Shown here one piece after another: positions 58,136-64,000 of a DNA stretch of 64,000 bases; positions within the stretch are counted from its first letter, which is position 1; each line of letters begins with the position of its first letter. A program made the position numbers and the translations under genes. The stretch spans positions 310,001 to 374,000 of the forward strand of contig NC_030994.1 of NCBI RefSeq assembly GCF_000149955.1, given 5' to 3'. The stretch is from Fusarium oxysporum f. sp. lycopersici 4287 (taxonomy: Eukaryota > Ascomycota > Sordariomycetes > Hypocreales > Nectriaceae). Under the pieces are notes generated by a model that worked only from the letters and a program-made list of their open reading frames with translations, ran no database searches and was not told the DNA's origin.

Positions 58136-60098
58136 TCACTGAAGCATTGGCGGAGCTTTTCTTGGACCAAAAGTACCCTCCCATGCGTTCATGAACTTCA
58201 AAATCTTGGCTTCCTGGTTCTTGGCTGCGAGAACTGCGAGTCCGAAAGGTCTTCCATTGAAGTCTAGGTATCCGAGGGGAACATTGCCAACGGGGTATCC
58301 TGATATTGTAAGTGTTGCCCATGAATCCTGGAGTAAACCTACCGCTTCCACTTGCAAACGCCTTGATTGCTGTGTCACTTGATCCGACAATCACATCAAC
58401 ACCGTATTCTTTGAAGATGCGATCCAATCCATCGTCGCGCGCAACCTTTCGCAGGTGAGATAGGTTCTTCTCGTAGTCTTCGGGGGATAGATCCGATTCT
58501 TCAGCGTCGATCAAGAGTCCCTGGTCATTGTAGCCTGAAATGTTAGCGGGATCGTCAGTTGAGACGCACACGTACCAGGAGGCATTTCAAGGTCGCGATG
58601 CGCCTTGTTGAACTCGATGAGATCTTTGAGAGAATGGATCTTGGAGTTTTCCGCCGACTCGAGATATTTGTTGAGGTCGTGCTTGAAGTCGGCCACTATT
58701 TCGTTAACTCTGATCATCCTTCAAGAGGTGACTTACTCATGATGACATCCTCACTGTCCTGCCCATCAAGCATGAAACACTCAGAAGGGGGAGAAAGCGG
58801 AACATCCCCGACATACTTCTTTGCCAGCTCCTCCATTTTGTCGTATGCAGCTTGGATCTCGGTGTGCTAAAAAGTCAGCAAGCTCATGAAAGCAGCGACC
58901 TACTCACCATTTGCTTTGTCGCACTTTCAACAGGTTTGAGGTAATCTTCCCCGGGCCACCATTTCTTGAAATCAACAGTCGCAATTGAAAAATCATCCCA
59001 AGATCCTCCCAGAGTCGCGAATTCATCAGTCCCTGAGATTACATCCAGTAAAGCGGCCAGATCGTGTGGTGTCTTGGCCATGGGTCCTGCAGAGTCCATG
59101 GTATGACTGATTGGAATGATTCCAGACTGGGAAACTCGTCCGATTGATGGCTTGAGCGTGTACAAAGCTGCTCGGGATGCGGGAGATACGAGGGATCCGT
59201 CTGTTTCGGTGCCGATGGAGAGGGGGGCGTACCCTGCGGAGACGGCGACTGCTGAGCCTGTTGAAGAGCCGGATGGGTTCTGAACTGTTAGTATGGGATG
59301 TGATGAGCCACGGGGAACGCACGCTGTGACCGTTATTACTATCCTCGGGATCAATACCGCCGCGGACGTAGGCGGATTGACATTGTCCACCTTTGCCGGA
59401 CCATCCACTCGGGAGGTCATTGCTTCTGAAAGGAGTGAGTCGCGCTTCATTCGAGATGGCTTAAGACGTACCGAAAATATGCCCATTCCTGGTGAGTAGT
59501 CAGTTAACATGACCAAACTCAGAGACTGGAGCACTCACACTCAGATTCGCTTTGCCGATGATGATGAGTCCAGCTTGGATGAGCTTGTCGACAAGATCGG
59601 CATTCGCAGTCGGAGTCATGCCATGCAACGCCCAAGAACCGCAAGTCGTCTCCATTCCCAACTCAGGAACTGTCGCGATATTGTCCTGGAATGTCAGTCC
59701 CGCCAACAACTGCATCGCCCGTCATACCGTCATACCTTGATCACAATCGGGATCCCATGCAGATTCCCCCGAGCCTTGCCATCCTTTCGCTCCTTATCCA
59801 GCGCCTCCGCTCTCTGTCGCAGCTGATCTTTCGGAACCATGCTCAACATCGCATGAAGATACTTATCATGCTTCTGGATCATCTCAAGGCTTCTCTCCAC
59901 CAAGTCAACACTCGTGAAATGTCCATTCGTCAATCCGGATGCGAGAGTTTTGGCGTCGACGGTGAGGAGATCGGGCAGAGTGCGCCTCTGTGAAAAAAAG
60001 GGCGCCATTTGACGGAGATTTGACCAAGTGAACATGATGTAGAGTGAGAAAGCGAAAAGTGAAATGAAGGCGATGAAATGGACCTGATGTAGAGCCAT
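58136..60098 (-). CDS. Amidase-signature hydrolase with an N-terminal membrane helix
   Basis: AS-family enzyme starting [11 protein letters not shown] at 60098 with one hydrophobic segment (residues 7-26), a signal anchor or signal peptide. The triad is visible: Lys in [21 protein letters not shown] with a Ser, and [13 protein letters not shown] with the nucleophile Ser. At least six introns fit, including two very short exons around 59410-59530 that restore the KANLSEWAYFRS and GWSGKGGQC segments. The gene end at 58136 follows from the last intron (58314-58357), giving [12 protein letters not shown] and a stop after MLQ; the frame stopping at 58125 is a shadow. Substrate unknown. It is unlike the amidase at 1-2012. 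Confidence 0.88.
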
Positions 60099-60224
60099 GC
60101 CTCACATTCTCGTGGTGGTGAGGAGAAGCCTTATAAAGGTGAATGCGACAGGCTGATGCAATTAACCGATTCACGTGATTGCCAGTGTAACGGCCAGTGA
60201 CAGGCAGGAATTCGAACAAAAGAT

Positions 60225-60482
60225 TTATCGTTCAAATGGGCCTTTTGATCTCAAAATGTCCAGATCTGGGGGACTCTGGAGACTCATAAAATCTTCCAAG
60301 TCTTCAATAGAAATGTTTTGGGGGTCATTGTCTGAGTTCTCCAGTAATCGCTCTTGGACTGGTCTGTCACGAAAATCTGACAGATATCGATCTAAGCAGA
60401 ACAACTCGACTGAACAAGGCTCTGAGGGAGACTCTTCTCCAAATGAGCTGAATGAACCAGCTTGTGCTTTTTTTGATGTCAT
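60225..60482 (-). CDS. Short hypothetical open frame, 85 aa
   Basis: Frame beginning MTSKKAQAGSFSSFG with a Ser/Glu-rich start and an acidic middle (NDPQNISIEDLEDFMSL). No intron, no homologue recognised. It could be a small protein or a fragment of a longer spliced gene; coding is uncertain. Confidence 0.35.
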   Translation of the reverse strand: MTSKKAQAGSFSSFGEESPSEPCSVELFCLDRYLSDFRDRPVQERLLENSDNDPQNISIEDLEDFMSLQSPPDLDILRSKGPFER

Positions 60483-60926
60483 AATGTTCTAAACGGTCAG
60501 TATGTTCCCTATTGCACGACGAATCTCACTCACGCACTCAGTTGTGACGTTCTGCAGCCGTACATGAGTTTACGAAAGACCAATATGTCAATGTGCATTG
60601 TCTCAATCTCACCTGAACAGACCCAACTTTAATAACTGTTACAAAAAATCTCGTTCACTGACATCAAAGTCTGCCGATTTCCCAATCCAGTAACGTAGCC
60701 TTCATTTCACTCATTGATATGTTTGGCTCTCATCTCATTTTGCTTTTCTCTTATGACACTTCATCAGGCTGACTCCATGCAACAACTGAGATTATGTCTC
60801 TACAGAACAGTTTCACCGATTTCCAAAAAGGGAATCATCAGGCAGCTGAGGATGATGACGAGGGTAATCAATCACCTGTTTCACATCTGCAGAAATCTTG
60901 ACGCCCGATGAGCCTCAACTCAATTA
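60483..60926. other. Intergenic, no gene found
   Basis: Ordinary non-coding sequence between two minus-strand genes. Confidence 0.4.
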
Positions 60927-61669
60927 CTAATTACCCCAAACTAATGCCGTCGTTGTTAATCCCTCCTCATCACCAGGCATAATCATGGGCTCAGCTCCAA
61001 TAACTTTGAATCCAACAGACGTATACAGCTTAATTCCCATTGGACTCCCAAATACCGTAGCAACGAATCCCTCACGCTCTGCTTTTTCCATTCCAAATCT
61101 ACACAAAGCAGCTCCGCAACCTCGTCTGCGATAATCCCGATGTGTCGCAAGATTAACAAGGTGAAGCTGTCTGCTACCGAATTGACTGAAATGCATGTCA
61201 TAAACTTCTTCTACGCGCGACGAGAAATATCGCATATGAGGGAGGTTCGCATCACGACGTTCGTTGTCGCCCAAAACACCGGGTTTGACTGGGTTATTAG
61301 CTAGGATGTGAGAATTGAGGCTGACATACTTGGTTTGACACCAGTGAGACCAGAAACATCCCAGATTCCCAGGGCGACAAGCTTTTGCCCAGCCTCGATG
61401 ACAAGAATGTCATAGCTTTCAGGCTGTTTCAAAAATCCCTCATACTCGACTCTGGTCCACTTCCACTGATCTTCAGGGTATTCATGTCGATATGGGAATC
61501 GGTAATCTCGTTCTGGATCATCTGGGAAGGCTTCAATAGCAAGTTTTGTAATGCCGTCCAAGTCATCAATCGTAGCTTGTCGCATACGGAGTTCTTGGTC
61601 GATTGTTCTCTCCATGGTTGTGTAATTCCCACTGTGGCTGGTTGATTCGTCTTTAATGGTGGTTGTCAT
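60927..61669 (-). CDS. GNAT-family N-acetyltransferase
   Basis: Acetyl-CoA-dependent N-acetyltransferase. Two exons: the first (from ATG 61669) has the N-terminal strand LRMRQATIDDLDGI and a variable region; the second has the acetyl-CoA loop HRDYRRRGCGAALCR (a match to Q/R-x2-G-x-G/A) and the C-terminal FGSPMGIKLYTSVGFKV. The intron lies near 61287-61332. Substrate, small molecule or protein, cannot be told. The start is the ATG, not the TTG that opens the frame at 61672. A Zn2Cys6-type gene diverges about 110 bp away. Confidence 0.85.
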
Positions 61670-61778
61670 CAAATGTTTACCGTCTGAAAAGAATAATCGG
61701 GAGGTGAGACTGCAGATCTTTGCCTTGTATGGTAGTCGGTAGAAACATCGTTTGACAAGTCACGCCAGCTCGGGATCC

Positions 61779-63868
61779 ATGCCTGATATGGAAATCGGTA
61801 GAGGCCCTGAATATTTAGCTCCTTACCCCACAACTTTATTTCGTGGATCTTTTGTACCGATTACTGAATTAAGCAAAATGATTGAGAACGGTAAGGTCCT
61901 TTTGTTGTGTTTGACGTTGCTGACGACGATAGTGGACTGGTTTGAAGTGATTGAGAATCTGGAGGAGGATTTGTTTGATAGTGACGACTGGCTGTCGGAG
62001 CTTTTACGCGAGCCGAAGGATGATGTCAACGTTGCCGTGGAACCCGTGGAAAGCTCGGCGTCCGTTGCCGAAGAGTTGACTTTGGATCCGTCACTGTTGA
62101 CTCTTCCGACTTACACAAACTATCCCCGCAGTTACACTCAAACCTTTGAGCCTCATGATCTTCCGATGGATCATGTGTTTCCGAATTTGACTCTGCAACA
62201 AAGTGTCTCTACAGAAGATGAGATACGATTCACGCCGAGCACCAACTCGATCCTGACTCCATCGGGGTCAAGTGCGCATTCTCAAAGTCCTCCAAGGGCA
62301 GTGAATAAGAGTCGGAAACGCAAGCCGCGATCAGACCGTAAACAAGATCGATCAGACGTTCTCACTACAGATCTTGTAAGTGATGTGAATAATTGTTGTT
62401 CTAACTAACATTTCAGGCCCCCAAAACCGAGTACAAACACGATCAGGGCGGTAACCTTCAGGGCGTATTCACTGTGTCCGGACTGAATACTAGGGTTAGA
62501 GGTCCGTTCACTGAAGAAGCTCGAAAGGCTACTGCGATTGCAAGAAAGAGAGGCGTTTGCGAAAAGTGCCGGGGAATGAAAGTTCGAGTAAGTTACCTGG
62601 TATTTGCATGAACGATACTGACTGGGTAGTGCATAATGCCAGAGAATCCCTATGAACCATGTCTCAGATGCTCAAGACTGACGATTCTGAAACGTCCATG
62701 CATCAGAGTTAATCTTCACGAGCTTCCACTGCACCGACTGGGTAAGTGTCTGCGCCGGTTGTTGACCAAGCAAGCTAACCGTTCAGGCTCTACACGCGAC
62801 AACAAGCTGTACGAATGGCTGTCCATCAAGGATGTCATGAACGCAAGCCTAAACATCGACCTCGATCGACATACAATCAAGTTAACGCAAGGATTCGACT
62901 GTGAGGTTGAGGTCACTGTGTCAAAGTTTCAGCCTTTGCCTGGCGACAAGACATCATATCCCTGGAGGGACTCGGCAGGGAATCAACGAATGCTTGAGTT
63001 GCCGCACTACTACATCGCCGACATGGATAGTCATCAGAGGGTCATTGATGAGTACAACCAGAAGTCGTACAAAGTGTATATTCAGAGGCTTCTCAAAGGG
63101 AAGAGTTCGTTGATGATTTGGACGCTTCAAGAGGCAATACGGTTCTCGGAAACTCACCAGAGCTCCCTTGTCAAGGATAGTCTTCGGCTTTGGGCTGGAA
63201 GTCGGCTTACTGAGCTCCCGTGGATGATTTGCGGTGAACATACTCTCGGTCAGATTCCAGTTCAAGATCTAGAATGTCCCCGCAGTGGTACGATACCGAT
63301 TCCTCCAATCATGGACACGCAAATGGACCATCTTGTCATCAAAAACATCATGACCCCCCTGCGCCAAAGGATTCTCGCAGGCCTGCAGGCGAAGATCATG
63401 GAAAAGAAACGCGAGAACTGGTACGAAATTTATCTCACCACCTTTGTGCTTCTCAGCAACATGGAGCGTCAATTTGCTCAGGTTCTGTACATAATCGACT
63501 GGTATGGAATGGAGAGCCGATTTGGTACAAGAGGAAACTCTTCCGTCAGCGAGTCATTCATCCACTCGTGCAAATCACTCCTTGCGTTCTTTCACTATGC
63601 TGGTGGAAGTCATAAGCCACTAGCACTGGACTGGAAAGGTCCAAAAGCACCTCTTGGGATCATGACACAGCAGCAGGCTGAGTACCTGGATAAGACTCAG
63701 AAGCAGATTGACCGCGAGGGCGAGAACTTGACCGGTTTGAAGACCGGGTCAATTTACGAGAAGGATATGTATTGGTGTCATCAGTTGTTACTGGGTGATT
63801 GTAAGGTTGATGAGCAGAATGATCGTGAGATTGATGAACTCAAGGAGGAGGACTACATCTTTCACTGA
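61779..63868 (+). CDS. Zn2Cys6-type fungal transcription factor
   Basis: Five exons. A long acidic N-terminus with Ser/Thr/Pro-rich linker (about 1-190) and a basic patch (KSRKRKPRSDRK) precede a zinc cluster made of CEKCRGMKVRC, C-x9-C from NPYEP, CLRC and a final Cys nine residues on, the spacing of a Zn2Cys6 binuclear cluster. The cluster is interrupted by an intron at 62590-62631. The remainder (about 350 residues) has no named domain. The start ATG is 61779, as the frame upstream opens only at TTG. Intron 61891-61932 is 42 bp, in frame and stop-free. Targets unknown; adjacent GNAT, amidase and oxygenase are candidates. Confidence 0.82.
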
Positions 63869-64000
63869 GGCGGTTTGTGAGCTTGAAGCGGTAGCCTGGG
63901 GAGAACGGGAAGATGATGCACGAAATAATCAACCTGTATGACATTATTAATAAGCGGCTATCATTGTGACTGCTTCATGACTGGTCTGGGCTAATCTCAT

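Overview
The window is nuclear DNA from a filamentous ascomycete, most likely a Fusarium-like Sordariomycete. Genes are closely packed on both strands and interrupted by short introns of about 42-56 bp with GTAAGT/GTATGT donors and CTAAC-type branch points. Every recognisable product is a fungal family. Two runs of N (100 bp and 686 bp) show it is a draft, probably Sanger-era, scaffold. The species is an inference. I see no rRNA, convincing tRNA, CRISPR array or transposon.

Region 1 (1-24.7 kb) holds a secreted amidase running off the left edge, a homeobox-C2H2 regulator, a small unknown gene, a biotin module (bifunctional BioD-BioA divergent from BioF, which ends in a peroxisomal signal), a type II membrane glycosyltransferase-like protein, an F-box protein and an MFS transporter. 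A second, inverted paralogue of the homeobox-C2H2 regulator follows. Its stop codon overlaps the end of a convergent formamidase, which is itself divergent from an alpha/beta hydrolase. A 767-bp fragment nearly identical to the second regulator lies between the two gaps and looks like a misplaced read. The 3' half of an indoleamine 2,3-dioxygenase-like gene follows.

Region 2 (25-39 kb) is mostly conserved housekeeping: an amino-acid permease with an apparent one-base frameshift near its end, an arrestin-like protein, the convergent ribosome-biogenesis genes NOB1 and NOP10, S-adenosylmethionine decarboxylase with candidate leader uORFs, the Fe-S assembly ATPase CFD1 and a membrane protein. A gene-poor stretch of 3.8 kb follows (39.2-42.9 kb).

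Region 3 (43-55 kb) looks accessory and rearranged. An Osh4/Kes1-type oxysterol-binding protein precedes a short-chain dehydrogenase whose 3' end breaks into the C-terminal part of an unrelated zinc alcohol dehydrogenase. Next come two divergent, predominantly helical coiled-coil proteins, one with a glycine/alanine-rich hydrophobic segment on its own small exon. A second, decayed dehydrogenase and a protein kinase with two C-terminal membrane segments complete the region. The coiled-coil pair is the best candidate here for an undescribed system; a comparison with binary alpha-helical pore-forming proteins is an architectural inference only.

Region 4 (55.5-64 kb) contains a small unknown gene, a CmcJ/NvfI (GA4-desaturase-like) oxygenase, a second amidase, a GNAT acetyltransferase and a Zn2Cys6-type regulator separated from the GNAT gene by about 110 bp. 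This could be a small metabolic group, but no backbone synthase is visible.
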